Part shown: positions 8,195 through 16,890 of the stretch, piece after piece | Layout of the letters: every line of letters starts with the position of its first letter | How positions within the stretch are numbered: position 1 is the first letter of the stretch | Source: Nocardioides potassii | GTDB lineage: Bacteria > Actinomycetota > Actinomycetes > Propionibacteriales > Nocardioidaceae | Assembly: GCF_021648885.1 (NCBI RefSeq) | Contig: NZ_JAKJHZ010000003.1 | Location: 434,001 to 498,000, forward strand | Reading direction: 5' to 3' | Length of the DNA stretch: 64,000 bases | Notes under the pieces: model-generated | The model's input: the letters and a program-made list of their open reading frames with translations, nothing else | Databases searched by the model: none | Told to the model about the DNA's origin: nothing | Program-made: the position numbers and the translations under genes

Positions 8195-9271
8195 GTGGCT
8201 CTCACCATCGGCATCGTCGGTCTCCCCAACGCGGGCAAGTCGACGCTCTTCAACGCACTGACCAAGAACGACGTCCTCGCGGCGAACTACCCGTTCGCGA
8301 CCATCGAGCCCAACGTCGGCGTCGTCGGGGTGCCGGACGAGCGGCTGCCGCAGCTCGCGGAGGTCTTCGAGTCCGCCAAGGTGCTGCCCGCCACCGTCGA
8401 GTTCGTCGACATCGCCGGCATCGTCCGCGGTGCCTCGCAGGGTGAGGGCCTGGGCAACAAGTTCCTCGCCCACATCCGCGAGTCGGCCGCCATCTGCCAG
8501 GTGACCCGGGTCTTCCGCGACGAGGACGTCACCCACGTCGACGGCGAGGTCAACCCGGCCAACGACATCTCCACCATCCAGACCGAGCTGATCTTCGCCG
8601 ACCTCGAGACCGTCGAGAAGGCGATCGCCCGGCTCGAGAAGGAGTCGCGCAAGGTCAAGGACCTCGTCGCCAACCTCGAGGCCGCCCGCGCCGCGAAGGA
8701 CGCGCTCGAGTCCGGCACCCCGGTCATCGCGACCGACATCGACCGCTCGCTCCTGCGCGAGCTGTCGCTCTTGACGGCCAAGCCGTTCATCTACGTCTTC
8801 AACTGCGACGCCGACGAGCTCGCCGACGAGGCCCTCAAGGACCGGATGCGCGAGATCATCGCGCCGGCCGAGGCGATCTTCCTCGACGCGAAGTTCGAGG
8901 CCGAGCTCGCCGAGATGGACGACGACGAGATGGCGCACGAGATGCTCGGCGAGATGGGCATCACCGAGTCCGGCCTCGACCAGCTCGCCCGGGTCGGCTT
9001 CGACACGCTCGGCCTGCAGACCTACCTGACCGCCGGCCCCAAGGAGACGCGGGCCTGGACGATCCGCAAGGGCGCCACCGCTCCGGAGGCCGCGGGTGTC
9101 ATCCACACCGACTTCCAGAAGGGCTTCATCAAGGCAGAGGTCGTCTCCTTCGACGACCTGATGGCCGCCGGCTCCATGCTCAAGGCCAAGGAGGCCGGCA
9201 AGGTGCGCATGGAGGGCAAGGACTACGTGATGGCCGACGGCGACGTGGTGGAGTTCCGCTTCAACGTCTGA
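8195..9271 (+). CDS. ychF: redox-regulated ATPase YchF (Obg family)
   Basis: 358-residue P-loop protein, the usual length of YchF/OLA1. The P-loop GLPNAGKSTLFNALT is at the N-terminus. The switch region is DIAGIVRGASQGEGLGNKFL. The NKxD GTP-specificity motif is replaced by NCDADE, which in this family changes specificity to ATP. The TGS domain closes the protein (AWTIRKGATAPEAAGVIHTDF ends near the conserved C-terminus). It binds ribosomes and is linked to stress responses in other bacteria. GTG8195 is chosen because the conserved ALTIGIVG follows immediately; a longer frame from 8141 adds unconserved residues. Confidence 0.96.
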   Translation: MALTIGIVGLPNAGKSTLFNALTKNDVLAANYPFATIEPNVGVVGVPDERLPQLAEVFESAKVLPATVEFVDIAGIVRGASQGEGLGNKFLAHIRESAAICQVTRVFRDEDVTHVDGEVNPANDISTIQTELIFADLETVEKAIARLEKESRKVKDLVANLEAARAAKDALESGTPVIATDIDRSLLRELSLLTAKPFIYVFNCDADELADEALKDRMREIIAPAEAIFLDAKFEAELAEMDDDEMAHEMLGEMGITESGLDQLARVGFDTLGLQTYLTAGPKETRAWTIRKGATAPEAAGVIHTDFQKGFIKAEVVSFDDLMAAGSMLKAKEAGKVRMEGKDYVMADGDVVEFRFNV

Positions 9272-9290
9272 CCGGTGCAGCTGCCGGTCA
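9269..9290. terminator. short hairpin shared by convergent ychF and hydrolase genes
   Basis: TGACCGG (9269-9275) pairs perfectly with CCGGTCA (9284-9290). The two arms contain the stop codons of both genes, so one 22-base hairpin ends both transcripts. The 7-bp stem makes it weaker than others here. Confidence 0.45.
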
Positions 9291-10202
9291 TCGAGCCGGG
9301 ACGTGCTCGCGCAGGAAAGCGAGCTGGTCGGTGACCACCCGCTCGAACAGTGGCTCGACGTAGGGGTCGAAGTGGCCCCCGGTGTACACGCGCACGGTCG
9401 GCGCTGCCATCCGGGCGGCGGTAGCCCGGGCGATCCGGGCCGGCGTGATGGCATCCGCGTCCACGATCTGCACGAGCGCCGGGCACCGGACGCCGGACGC
9501 CCACCGTCTGGGGGAGTAGAGGCCGATCCTCAGCGCGATCCTCGCTGCGACGTCGGTGCGGTGCTCGCCCTGCGCGATGCCCGACTCGGCGATGAGCTTC
9601 TCGACCCCGGGCATGGCGTCGGGGGAGGTCATCACGGCGGTCTGTCCCGGGGCGCCGGCGGACTCGACGTAGACGGGCGCCCTGCCCGACCAGGCCCGGA
9701 CCTGGTCGCGCACGGCTGCCGGGACGAGCCGGACGCCCGCGCGGATGCCCGTCGACCTCACTGCTGCGGGCCCGCTGACGTGGGGCACCTGGGCGATCAT
9801 CGCCGCGAGCGGCTCACCTCGTCCGGCGAGGCTGATGACGTGACCGCCCGCGAACGAGGTGCCCCAGGCCACCACCTTCGCCGGGTCCACCCCGTCCAGG
9901 GACCGCGCGAACGCGAGTGCTGCTCGCCAGTCCTGGTGCTGCATGGTGACGTCGACGACCTGTCGAGGTGTCCCGTCGCTGTCGCCGAAGCCCCGGTAGT
10001 CGAACGTGACGACGGTGTAGCCCGCGGCTGCGAAGCGCTCGGCGAACGCACCCAGGCGCAGCGCTCGTACGGCGCCGAAGCCGTGGCCCATCACGATCAC
10101 CGGAGCTTCCGTCGCGGACGACACCGGGCGGTGGACGGTCGCGGCGCACGTGGTCCCTCGCGACACGAAGGAGGAATCCTCAGCGGTGCAGGACGACGGC
10201 AT
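9288..10202 (-). CDS. alpha/beta hydrolase
   Basis: 304-residue hydrolase of the dienelactone-hydrolase-like group. The oxyanion region is VMGHGFGAVRALRL. The nucleophile elbow is WGTSFAGGH, where the final Gly of GxSxG is Ala. Asp (IVDADAITP) and His (TGGHFDPY) complete the triad. ATG10202 avoids overlap with the upstream monooxygenase and has GAGAGGA upstream. It follows the monooxygenase by 34 bases, so the two are probably co-transcribed under the TetR-type operator at 11652-11681. Substrate is probably an ester; this is inference. Confidence 0.82.
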   Translation of the reverse strand: MPSSCTAEDSSFVSRGTTCAATVHRPVSSATEAPVIVMGHGFGAVRALRLGAFAERFAAAGYTVVTFDYRGFGDSDGTPRQVVDVTMQHQDWRAALAFARSLDGVDPAKVVAWGTSFAGGHVISLAGRGEPLAAMIAQVPHVSGPAAVRSTGIRAGVRLVPAAVRDQVRAWSGRAPVYVESAGAPGQTAVMTSPDAMPGVEKLIAESGIAQGEHRTDVAARIALRIGLYSPRRWASGVRCPALVQIVDADAITPARIARATAARMAAPTVRVYTGGHFDPYVEPLFERVVTDQLAFLREHVPAR

Positions 10203-10236
10203 GCCTGCGAGTGTCCTCTCGGGGCCGGTCACGGTG

Positions 10237-11631
10237 TCAGCCTGCGCTCGTGGAGCCGAGCCGCGAAGGGGCGCCGCCGGTGACCGCTCGCCGGGCACCG
10301 GCCTTGCGCTCGCGCCGCAGGGTGAGCATGTAGTCGTCGAAGTCGACCTGGATCGTGTGGCGCTTGCTGGCGACGTAGCGCTTGGCGATCGCGCTGCGGT
10401 GACGGTCGATCTCGCGCTTCATCTGCGACGCATCGGGCAGGGCGTAGCTCCCCTCGAGGTGGTCGGCGACCAGCTCGGACTGGCGCTCGGCGATCGGCAT
10501 GATGGCACCCAGCGGCTGGATGAGTCCGACGAAGTACAGGCCGGGGACCGTCGGGTGGAACATGCGCTGGTAGAGCCGGACCTCGTTGTCCCCGCTCGGG
10601 TCGAGGAAGTCGGGGTCGAAGAAGGGGAAGGAGATCTTGTAGCCGGTGCAGTAGACCACCAGGTCGGCGGCCACGCGCGAGCCGTCCTCGAAGACGACCT
10701 CGTCGCCCTCGAACCGCGCGATGTTCGGCTTGGGCGTGATGGCGCCGTGCGCGAGGCGGTCCAGGATGCGGCTGGACATCGTCGGGTGCGCCTGCGCGAA
10801 CTTGTGGTCCGGTTGCTGCAGGCCGTAGCGCGACATCGGGCCCGTCGCGGCGCGCATCATCAGCCGGGCGACCGGCCACCGCACCCATCCCGGGATCCGC
10901 TCGTGCCCGGCGATCTCGTCGTACGGCTTGCCGAAGACGTACTTGGGGATGATGTGCACGCCGCGCCGGTGGGCCAGGTAGGTCTCGGCCGCGTGGTAGC
11001 TGGCGTCCACGGCGATGTCCATCGCGGAGTTTCCCATGCCGAGGACGACCACCTTCCTGCCCACCAGCTGCTGCTCGTCGCTGTAGTGGTGGGAGTGGAT
11101 CTGCTCACCCGTGAAGGTCTCGACACCGGGGAAGCCGGGCTCGGGGAGGCGGGGATCCCAGTGGTGGCCGTTGGCGACCACCACGGCGTCGTACGAGCGG
11201 GTCTCCCCGGTGCTCAGCCTCACGTCGAACCCGCCTCCGGCGAGTGCCTCGACGTGCTCCACGCCAGTGCTGAACGTGATGTGGTCGCGGAAGCCGAAGT
11301 GGTCGACGTAGGAGTCGAAGTACGCCGCGATCTGGTCGTGGCGGGCGAAGTTCGGCAGGTGCTCGGGCATCGGGAAGTCGCTGAACTCCATCCGGCTCCG
11401 CGAGGTGTTGATGTGCAACGACCGGTAGGACGACGACACTCCGTTGCTGTTGCCCCACACCCAGTTGCCGCCGACCCGGTCGGACAGCTCGAAGCACTTG
11501 ACGTCGATGCCGCGCTCGTGCAGCACCTTGACGGCGGCGATGCCGGAGGAGCCCGCCCCGATCACGCAGACACGTTGCCCGGAGCCGTCGCGCACGTCGT
11601 ACGGCGGGTGGGGGAGGGCTGTCGTCGTCAT
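10237..11631 (-). CDS. flavin-containing monooxygenase
   Basis: 464-residue class B flavoprotein that would use FAD, NADPH and O2 to oxygenate a ketone, amine or sulfide. The FAD Rossmann motif GAGSSGIAA is near residue 23, the FMO fingerprint reads FTGEQIHSHHYSD, and the NADPH Rossmann motif is LGMGNSAMD. The C-terminal half has the conserved YCTGYKISFPFF. The start ATG11631 has GGAGA upstream. It leads an operon with an alpha/beta hydrolase and diverges from a second one, so Baeyer-Villiger oxidation followed by ester cleavage is possible. That coupling is inference. Confidence 0.88.
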   Translation of the reverse strand: MTTTALPHPPYDVRDGSGQRVCVIGAGSSGIAAVKVLHERGIDVKCFELSDRVGGNWVWGNSNGVSSSYRSLHINTSRSRMEFSDFPMPEHLPNFARHDQIAAYFDSYVDHFGFRDHITFSTGVEHVEALAGGGFDVRLSTGETRSYDAVVVANGHHWDPRLPEPGFPGVETFTGEQIHSHHYSDEQQLVGRKVVVLGMGNSAMDIAVDASYHAAETYLAHRRGVHIIPKYVFGKPYDEIAGHERIPGWVRWPVARLMMRAATGPMSRYGLQQPDHKFAQAHPTMSSRILDRLAHGAITPKPNIARFEGDEVVFEDGSRVAADLVVYCTGYKISFPFFDPDFLDPSGDNEVRLYQRMFHPTVPGLYFVGLIQPLGAIMPIAERQSELVADHLEGSYALPDASQMKREIDRHRSAIAKRYVASKRHTIQVDFDDYMLTLRRERKAGARRAVTGGAPSRLGSTSAG

Positions 11632-11651
11632 GGGAGTCTCCGGAGTGATGT

Positions 11652-11681
11652 GTGACCGATGGTCATATGACCAGTGGTCAC
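11652..11681. promoter_or_regulatory. double TetR-type operator between monooxygenase and hydrolase genes
   Basis: Two inverted repeats stand end to end: GTGACC-GAT-GGTCA (11652-11665) and TGACC-AGT-GGTCAC (11668-11681). The whole 30 bases is itself nearly palindromic. The same GTGACC-N3-GGTCAC occurs in the promoter of the nearby TetR gene (13177-13191), so that regulator is the likely ligand-responsive repressor of both divergent units. Confidence 0.75.
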
Positions 11682-11683
11682 TG

Positions 11684-11689
11684 TAGGCT
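11684..11689 (+). promoter_or_regulatory. -10-like TAGGCT for alpha/beta hydrolase (leaderless)
   Basis: TAGGCT ends 8 bases before GTG11698 and begins 3 bases after the operator, so bound repressor would cover the -35 region. Confidence 0.55.
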
Positions 11690-11697
11690 CTCCTGCC

Positions 11698-12495
11698 GTG
11701 ACGATCAACACCTCCGTGGAGACCACGACCGGACCGCGCGACCTGGAAGTGCTGTACGCCGCCCCGCCCGCGGACGGTGACAAGCCGCCGGTGCTCTTCG
11801 TCCACGGCCTCGGGCACGCGGCCTGGTGCTGGACGGACTGGATGCTCGAGGCCGCGCGGGCCGGACACCCGGCGTACGCGCTGTCGCTGCGCGGTCACGG
11901 CGGCAGCGGCGGATCGTTGCGCAGCGCCTCCCTCGGGACCTACGTCGACGACGTGGTCCACGTCGCTGCGACCCTGCCCCGTCGAGCGGTGCTCGTCGGG
12001 CACTCGATGGGCGGTCTGGTCGTGCAGAAGGCGCTGGCCCGCTACGGCGCTGCGGCGGGGGTGCTCGTCGCCCCGGTTCCGGCGCACCCGGCCATCGGGT
12101 CGCTGCTCGCCATCGCCCGCCGGCATCCCCTCGACGCTGCGCGCATGATCGCCGGAGGATCGCTCCCGCTCCGACCGGAGTACCTCGTCAACCAGCTCCC
12201 GGAGGACGCGGCGCGACGGGTGAGCGCCCGGTGCGGGAAGGAGTCCTCGGTGGCGCAGTACCAGCTGCTGCTCCACCGCCCGTCGAGTGCGCCGCGCGCG
12301 TCAGCGCCAGTGCTGGTGCTCGCCACTCCCGACGACGCCCTGGTCCCGATCACCGACGTGAGGAGGACGGCACGGCGCTACGGCGCGGAGCTGCGGGAGT
12401 TCCCCGGGATGGGCCACGACCTCATGCTGGACGGCAGCTGGGCAGGACCAGCGCGAGCGATGCTCGACTGGCTCGCCGCTCGAGCGTCGCGCTGA
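11698..12495 (+). CDS. alpha/beta hydrolase
   Basis: 265-residue serine hydrolase. LFVHGLGHAAW forms the oxyanion hole, GHSMGG the nucleophile elbow, TPDDALVP carries the Asp and GMGHDLML the catalytic His. No signal peptide or membrane segment, so it is cytoplasmic. GTG11698 is preferred over an upstream GTG at 11674 because the -10 lies between them. It is transcribed away from the flavin monooxygenase under a shared operator and converges on the TetR gene with a single base between stops. Confidence 0.85.
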   Translation: MTINTSVETTTGPRDLEVLYAAPPADGDKPPVLFVHGLGHAAWCWTDWMLEAARAGHPAYALSLRGHGGSGGSLRSASLGTYVDDVVHVAATLPRRAVLVGHSMGGLVVQKALARYGAAAGVLVAPVPAHPAIGSLLAIARRHPLDAARMIAGGSLPLRPEYLVNQLPEDAARRVSARCGKESSVAQYQLLLHRPSSAPRASAPVLVLATPDDALVPITDVRRTARRYGAELREFPGMGHDLMLDGSWAGPARAMLDWLAARASR

Positions 12496-12496
12496 G

Positions 12497-13156
12497 TCAG
12501 GCCACCCCGACCGGCGCCGGCTCGAATGCCGCCCGCAGCACCGCCACCAGCCTCTTCGCGGCCGCTACCTGGTCGTCGTGGTCGGGGCTGCTCAGCCCCA
12601 GGACGGGATCCAGTCCGGGGCTGCTCGGCGCCACAGCAACATGGGGCAGCAGGACCAGGAGCAGCGACAGGAAGGCCTCGATGTCCGCATCGGGACGGAG
12701 CGCGCCGCTGTCCTTCGCGGTTCGCAACAGCGGCTCGAGCACCGAGAGGTAGTGCTCGTTGGCGACACGGCGGACCGCCGTGCGCGCCGAACGGTCCGGC
12801 TCGAGGTTCACCGCCACCGTCATCGCCAGCTCCAACGGATGCGAACGGAAGTACGCGACCCACGCCACCGTCAGGTCCTCGAACGCCCCGAAGAAGTCCG
12901 TCTGCCACGGCAGTGACGCGATGACGGGCTCCATGTCGCCGCGGATGCGGGTGCTCGCCCGCTCGGACAGGTAGGAGTAGAGGTCCACCTTGTCGTGGAA
13001 GTACTGGAAGAGGCTGCCCTTCGCCACGCCGGCCTCGCGCGCGATCACGTTGAGGCTTCCGCCGGAGAAGCCGTGCTCGGCGAACTCGGCCTCGGCTGCC
13101 GAGATGACCGCGGCGCGACGAGCCTGCGGCAATCTCTCCCACGTCGATGTGGGCAT
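12497..13156 (-). CDS. TetR-family transcriptional regulator
   Basis: 219-residue repressor. The N-terminal HTH runs through FAEHGFSGGSLNVIAREAGVAKGSLFQYFHDKVDLY, described here only by its ends: helix 2 begins after FSGG and the recognition helix ends at FQYF. The C-terminal ligand domain is not diagnostic. ATG13156 has GGGAGG 14 bases upstream. Its own promoter carries GTGACC-N3-GGTCAC, also present in the monooxygenase/hydrolase promoter about 1.5 kb away, so it probably represses itself and those genes. Confidence 0.9.
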   Translation of the reverse strand: MPTSTWERLPQARRAAVISAAEAEFAEHGFSGGSLNVIAREAGVAKGSLFQYFHDKVDLYSYLSERASTRIRGDMEPVIASLPWQTDFFGAFEDLTVAWVAYFRSHPLELAMTVAVNLEPDRSARTAVRRVANEHYLSVLEPLLRTAKDSGALRPDADIEAFLSLLLVLLPHVAVAPSSPGLDPVLGLSSPDHDDQVAAAKRLVAVLRAAFEPAPVGVA

Positions 13157-13176
13157 CTCACGCTCCTCCCGCCGAG

Positions 13177-13191
13177 GTGACCATCGGTCAC
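13177..13191. promoter_or_regulatory. TetR operator GTGACC-ATC-GGTCAC
   Basis: A perfect 6+3+6 palindrome 21 bases upstream of the TetR start codon. It matches the two sites at 11652-11681, which indicates autoregulation. Confidence 0.75.
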
Positions 13192-13249
13192 AAGTGTGGC
13201 ACGCCCTGTGCATCCCCGGGCGGCTGTCGAACGCGCGATGGCCCTTCGA

Positions 13250-13987
13250 TCAGCCGGTGCCTCGCGAGAGAGGTCGGTGATCGATCGACGGGGGCAGCCC
13301 GACTCCGTCGTGACGGTTGTCCACGATCTGCTCGGCCAGGGTGCGGATCTTGATGTTGCCCTGGCTGGACAGCCGGGCCAGGACGCTGAACGCACGGGAC
13401 GAGTCCAGGTCGTACCGCTCCATCAGAATCCCTGTCGCTTGACCGATCACCGTTCGGCTCGCCAGTCCTTGCGCCAGGGCGTCGATCTCCAGCGCCGAGG
13501 AAACGGCGATGGAGATGTGCGCGGCGATCGCGTAGCCCTCCTCCATCGTCGTGTCGTCGAACGCGTCGACCTCCTTCGAGTACAGGTTGAGCGCTCCGAG
13601 GTGGTCGGCGTTGGTGAACAGCTGGTACGACACCACGCTGCGGGCGGACGTCTGCTCCGACACACGAGGACCCCAGGTGGGCCACCGCGGATCGGCGGAG
13701 AGGTCACGGCTCCGGACGATGTGCTTCTCCCACACCGCGTCCAGGCGCGGCCCCTCGCGGAGGTCGTACTGCAGCTGGTCGGCGACGACGGCCAACTCGT
13801 CGGTCGCGGCGACCGTGGTCACGGTGTGCTTGCGGGAGACGAACGACATCCCGACGGCGTCACATTCCTCGATCGAGCTGTGCGTGACCTCCACCGCGGT
13901 CTGGAACGTCGCCCGCGGATCGTCGTGCGTTTCCTGAAGGCGGCGTCCTGTCCACGCCATGCGTTCAGAGAGTGACCCCGAAGCCAT
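13250..13987 (-). CDS. GAF and ANTAR domain protein
   Basis: 245-residue cytoplasmic regulator. Residues ~30-165 form a GAF sensor domain (AVGMSFVSRKHTVTTVAATD, then DPRWPTWGPRV, LNLYSKEVDAFDD). Residues ~175-230 form an ANTAR RNA-binding domain (RTVIGQATGILMERYDLDS, AFSVLARLSSQ). ANTAR proteins bind paired hairpins in nascent RNA and prevent termination. ATG13987 is the first start; ATG13961 is possible. The gene faces away from the coiled-coil protein next door. No target hairpins were identified. Confidence 0.85.
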   Translation of the reverse strand: MASGSLSERMAWTGRRLQETHDDPRATFQTAVEVTHSSIEECDAVGMSFVSRKHTVTTVAATDELAVVADQLQYDLREGPRLDAVWEKHIVRSRDLSADPRWPTWGPRVSEQTSARSVVSYQLFTNADHLGALNLYSKEVDAFDDTTMEEGYAIAAHISIAVSSALEIDALAQGLASRTVIGQATGILMERYDLDSSRAFSVLARLSSQGNIKIRTLAEQIVDNRHDGVGLPPSIDHRPLSRGTG

Positions 13988-14137
13988 AGAGTTCAGCGTC
14001 CCACGATCGTGCCGGGCGCGCGAGCCCCTCCATTCGGAGTGGCTGCTCACCGCCGGACGCCCCGGGTCGAGGTCCGTGTGCGTCTCCTCGTACGCTGCTG
14101 TGATCCCGCCCGAGCGGGAGGTGAGGAGACAGACGTG

Positions 14138-14626
14138 GTGAGCCAGGAACAGCAGGAGAGCAGTCACGGCGCATCGCTCGAGCCTCGTGCCGACGGTGAG
14201 ACCGGACGCATCGTGGTGCCGGGACCGCGCTCGACCTCGGCCGCGCGGCTCCTCGAGATGACCGCGCGGGACACCGACCAGTGGCGAGACGACGCTCGGG
14301 TCGAGGCCGCCGAGGTGGTCGCCGCTGCACGAGCGGAGGCGGACGCCCTGGTGAGCACTGCCCGCCGCACGGCCGACGAGCTCGTCGAGACGGCCCAGCG
14401 CGACGCCTCGGAGATCGTGCGACGCGCGGCGGGCGAGGCAGAGGCCATCCGGGCCGAGACCGCGGAGCGGCGTTCGGCAGGTGAGGCCGAGGTCGCGAGG
14501 CTGCAGCAGGTGGCCACGGACCACTCACACCGGCTGCGCGAGCACCTGCACGAGGTGCTCGACCGCCTCAACGACGTCGACGGCGCGCCTGCGCTGCGCG
14601 GCATGCGCAGGCGCGACGACTCCTGA
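14138..14626 (+). CDS. coiled-coil protein, DivIVA-like
   Basis: 162-residue protein, probably cytoplasmic. From about residue 35 it is one long, charged, Ala/Glu/Arg-rich helix with heptad spacing (RVEAAEVVAAARAEADALV, ELVETAQRDASEIVRRAAGE), as in the C-terminal half of DivIVA/Wag31 or the F-ATPase b subunit. The N-terminal DivIVA membrane-binding motif is absent. Two adjacent GTG codons (14135, 14138) follow GAGGAG at 14123-14128. It diverges from the ANTAR gene. Function unknown; scaffold or cell-envelope roles are guesses. Confidence 0.65.
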   Translation: MSQEQQESSHGASLEPRADGETGRIVVPGPRSTSAARLLEMTARDTDQWRDDARVEAAEVVAAARAEADALVSTARRTADELVETAQRDASEIVRRAAGEAEAIRAETAERRSAGEAEVARLQQVATDHSHRLREHLHEVLDRLNDVDGAPALRGMRRRDDS

Positions 14627-14693
14627 CCGGTCGAGCGAGCCCGCTACGGAGCGAGCCCGCCCGCGACGGCCTCCCAGCCGCTCCACGCGTACC

Positions 14694-16175
14694 TCAGGCA
14701 GGGACGCGCGCCGGCCGCCCGCTGAGGTCGTGACGTGAGTCGGGTCGCCCGTAGGCCTCGAGCAGCCGCAGCCAGGCCTCGCTGACCGTCGGGAACGCGG
14801 GGACGGCGTGCCAGAGGCGCTTCACCGGGACCTCGCCGACGACGGCGATGGTGGCCGCGTGGAGGAGCTCGTCGACACCGTCGCCCGCGAACGTGGCACC
14901 GACGACGACGTCGCGTGGGCGGTCGACCACGAGGCGCGCCTGCCCCCGGAAGCCGTCGGGTCGCAGGGCTGCGCCGGCGGTCGCGCTGAGGTCGAAGTCG
15001 ACCGCCACGGCCTCGATGCCGCGTGACCTGGCCTGGTCGAGGGTGACTCCGACCGCCGCGACCTCGGGATGGCTGAACACCACCTGCGGGACGGCGGCGT
15101 GGTCCGCGGTGGCGGCGTGCCATCCCCACGGCTCGTCGTCGGCCGCCAGTCCCGCAGCCCTCGCGACGATCGCGTCGCCGGCCGCCCTGGCCTGGTACTT
15201 GCCCTGATGGGTGACCAGTGCACGGCCGTTGACGTCGCCCACCGCGTAGAGCCAGCCACCGTCGAGCAGCGTGCCATCGCGGTCGAGCACCCGGAGGGTC
15301 TCGTCGACGGAGATCCACGACCCATCATCCAGCCCGATGCTGCCGAGCCCCAGGCCGTGGGTGTTCGGCCTCCGACCGACGGCGACCAGGACCTCGTCCG
15401 CACGGACCGTCCCCGCGCCGCCGACATCGAGCTCGACACCTCGCTCGTCCCTGCGTGCCCCGACGACCTCCGCGCCGAGACGTACGTCGACGCCCGCGTC
15501 CTCGAGCGAGCGGACGACCATGGCGCTGGCGAACGGCTCGAGGTTCGGCAGGACCCCGTCACGGGCCAGCACGGTCACCGCAGAGCCGAGGTCGGCGTAG
15601 GCGGTGGCCATCTCGGTCGCGACCACGCCACCGCCGACGATGGCGAGCGACGCCGGGACCTCCTGCGCGGCCGCCGCGTCCCTGCTCGTCCAGGCCCCGA
15701 CCTCCCGCAGCCCCGGGACGGGCGGGACGAGCGCCGAGGTGCCGGTCGCCAGGACGACGGCGTGCCGTGCCGTCACGCGGGCGACGGGCTCGTCGGAGTC
15801 GGCAGGGAGGACGTCCACTGCGAGCCGTCCGGCGAGGCGAGCGCGGCCGCGCAGCAGCGCGATCCCGGCGCTGTCCAGCCACGCCACCTGGTCGTCGTCG
15901 TGCCAGTGGGAGGCGAACCGGTCGCGTCGTGCCAGCGCCGCGGCCACCTGTTCGGCGGCGTCGGAGGCGCCGAGCGTGCGGGCCGGATGTGAGGTCGTGG
16001 CGGACAGCAGCGCCTTGGTCGGCATGCAGGCCCAGTAGGAGCACTCGCCGCCGACGAGCTGCTGCTCGACGACCACCGCGGTGAGACCGCCGGCGACCAC
16101 CCGGTCGGCGACGTTCTCGCCCGCCGGTCCGGCGCCGATCACGACGACGTCGTAGAGGTGTTCTGTCACGGTCAT
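14694..16175 (-). CDS. FAD-dependent pyridine nucleotide-disulfide oxidoreductase
   Basis: 493 residues with the glutathione-reductase fold. [16 protein letters not shown] binds [16 protein letters not shown] carries the redox CxxxxC pair, and [22 protein letters not shown] binds NAD(P)H. The C-terminal dimerisation domain ends [13 protein letters not shown]. In dihydrolipoamide dehydrogenase and mercuric reductase this position is HxHPTxSE, so the catalytic His is replaced by Phe here. It therefore belongs to the divergent actinobacterial branch, and lipoamide is probably not the substrate. It starts one base after the DUF308 gene stop, so they form an operon. Confidence 0.85.
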   Translation of the reverse strand: MTVTEHLYDVVVIGAGPAGENVADRVVAGGLTAVVVEQQLVGGECSYWACMPTKALLSATTSHPARTLGASDAAEQVAAALARRDRFASHWHDDDQVAWLDSAGIALLRGRARLAGRLAVDVLPADSDEPVARVTARHAVVLATGTSALVPPVPGLREVGAWTSRDAAAAQEVPASLAIVGGGVVATEMATAYADLGSAVTVLARDGVLPNLEPFASAMVVRSLEDAGVDVRLGAEVVGARRDERGVELDVGGAGTVRADEVLVAVGRRPNTHGLGLGSIGLDDGSWISVDETLRVLDRDGTLLDGGWLYAVGDVNGRALVTHQGKYQARAAGDAIVARAAGLAADDEPWGWHAATADHAAVPQVVFSHPEVAAVGVTLDQARSRGIEAVAVDFDLSATAGAALRPDGFRGQARLVVDRPRDVVVGATFAGDGVDELLHAATIAVVGEVPVKRLWHAVPAFPTVSEAWLRLLEAYGRPDSRHDLSGRPARVPA

Positions 16176-16176
16176 C

Positions 16177-16758
16177 TCAGCGGACCTCGGTCGTCTCGGT
16201 GTGGTGGGTCGTACGACGCAGGCGCAGGCCCGAGACGAGGAAGAACAGGCCGCCCAGGGTCGCGTAGCCCGCGAGGGGCCGCAGCGACGTGCTGTCGGCC
16301 GCGGAGGCGAGGAAGCCGACCCCGGCGAGGACCGAGATCCCGCCGCTCAGGATGAGCGGCCACTGGCCGCCGAGCGAGCGACGCAGGACAGCGACGACCA
16401 GCTGGACCCCGCCGGACGCGATCGCCCAAGCGCCCCAGACGAGCACGACGTCGCCGACGTCGTCGGTGCCGGCGAGGGCGATGCCCACGACCGCGGCCAG
16501 GCTGATGACGGCGTTGAGGAGCAGGACGGACGTCGGACGACCTGCAGCAGTCGCGCTCCGCGCGTCCACCAGCACGGCGGCGAGGTCCACCGCGGGGTAG
16601 AGGAGAGCGAGCGCGAAGACGGGCGCCGACAGGGTGTCGCTCGTCGACGTTGCGGCGATCAGGACCGCCCAGGCGAACGCGAACGCGGCCCGGGTCAGGT
16701 AGATGCGCGACAGCCCGGTCGGGACGACGGCTGGTGGCGCGGACAGTGCGGTGGACAT
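16177..16758 (-). CDS. DUF308 (HdeD-like) membrane protein
   Basis: 193 residues with six hydrophobic helices arranged as three pairs, typical of the HdeD/DUF308 family linked to acid resistance in enterobacteria. GTSALS-like N-terminus, then [75 protein letters not shown], and [13 protein letters not shown]. It is the first gene of an operon with a disulfide reductase and diverges from a TetR regulator with three GAAC/GTTC repeats between them. Confidence 0.82.
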   Translation of the reverse strand: MSTALSAPPAVVPTGLSRIYLTRAAFAFAWAVLIAATSTSDTLSAPVFALALLYPAVDLAAVLVDARSATAAGRPTSVLLLNAVISLAAVVGIALAGTDDVGDVVLVWGAWAIASGGVQLVVAVLRRSLGGQWPLILSGGISVLAGVGFLASAADSTSLRPLAGYATLGGLFFLVSGLRLRRTTHHTETTEVR

Positions 16759-16800
16759 GTGTGCTCCTCGATTAGGTTCGGCATTCGCTCCAAGCAGAGC

Positions 16801-16875
16801 GAACGATCGTTCTGACAGTGACACATGTCCGGCGGCAATGCAACCGAACGTTCTGTTTGATCGAACTGATCGTTC
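16801..16875. promoter_or_regulatory. three GAAC/GTTC inverted repeats upstream of TetR gene
   Basis: GAACGATCGTTC (16801-16812, perfect 12-bp palindrome), GAACGTTC (16846-16853) and GAAC-N5-GTTC (16863-16875) share half-sites at spacings 4, 0 and 5. They lie between the DUF308 operon and the TetR gene and the last one touches the TetR -10, as expected of an autoregulated repressor. Confidence 0.65.
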
Positions 16876-16878
16876 TGC

Positions 16879-16884
16879 TAGGCT
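16879..16884 (+). promoter_or_regulatory. -10-like TAGGCT for TetR gene (leaderless)
   Basis: TAGGCT ends 6 bases before ATG16891, with no Shine-Dalgarno between. It starts 3 bases after the last GAAC/GTTC repeat. Confidence 0.55.
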
Positions 16885-16890
16885 CCCCGG

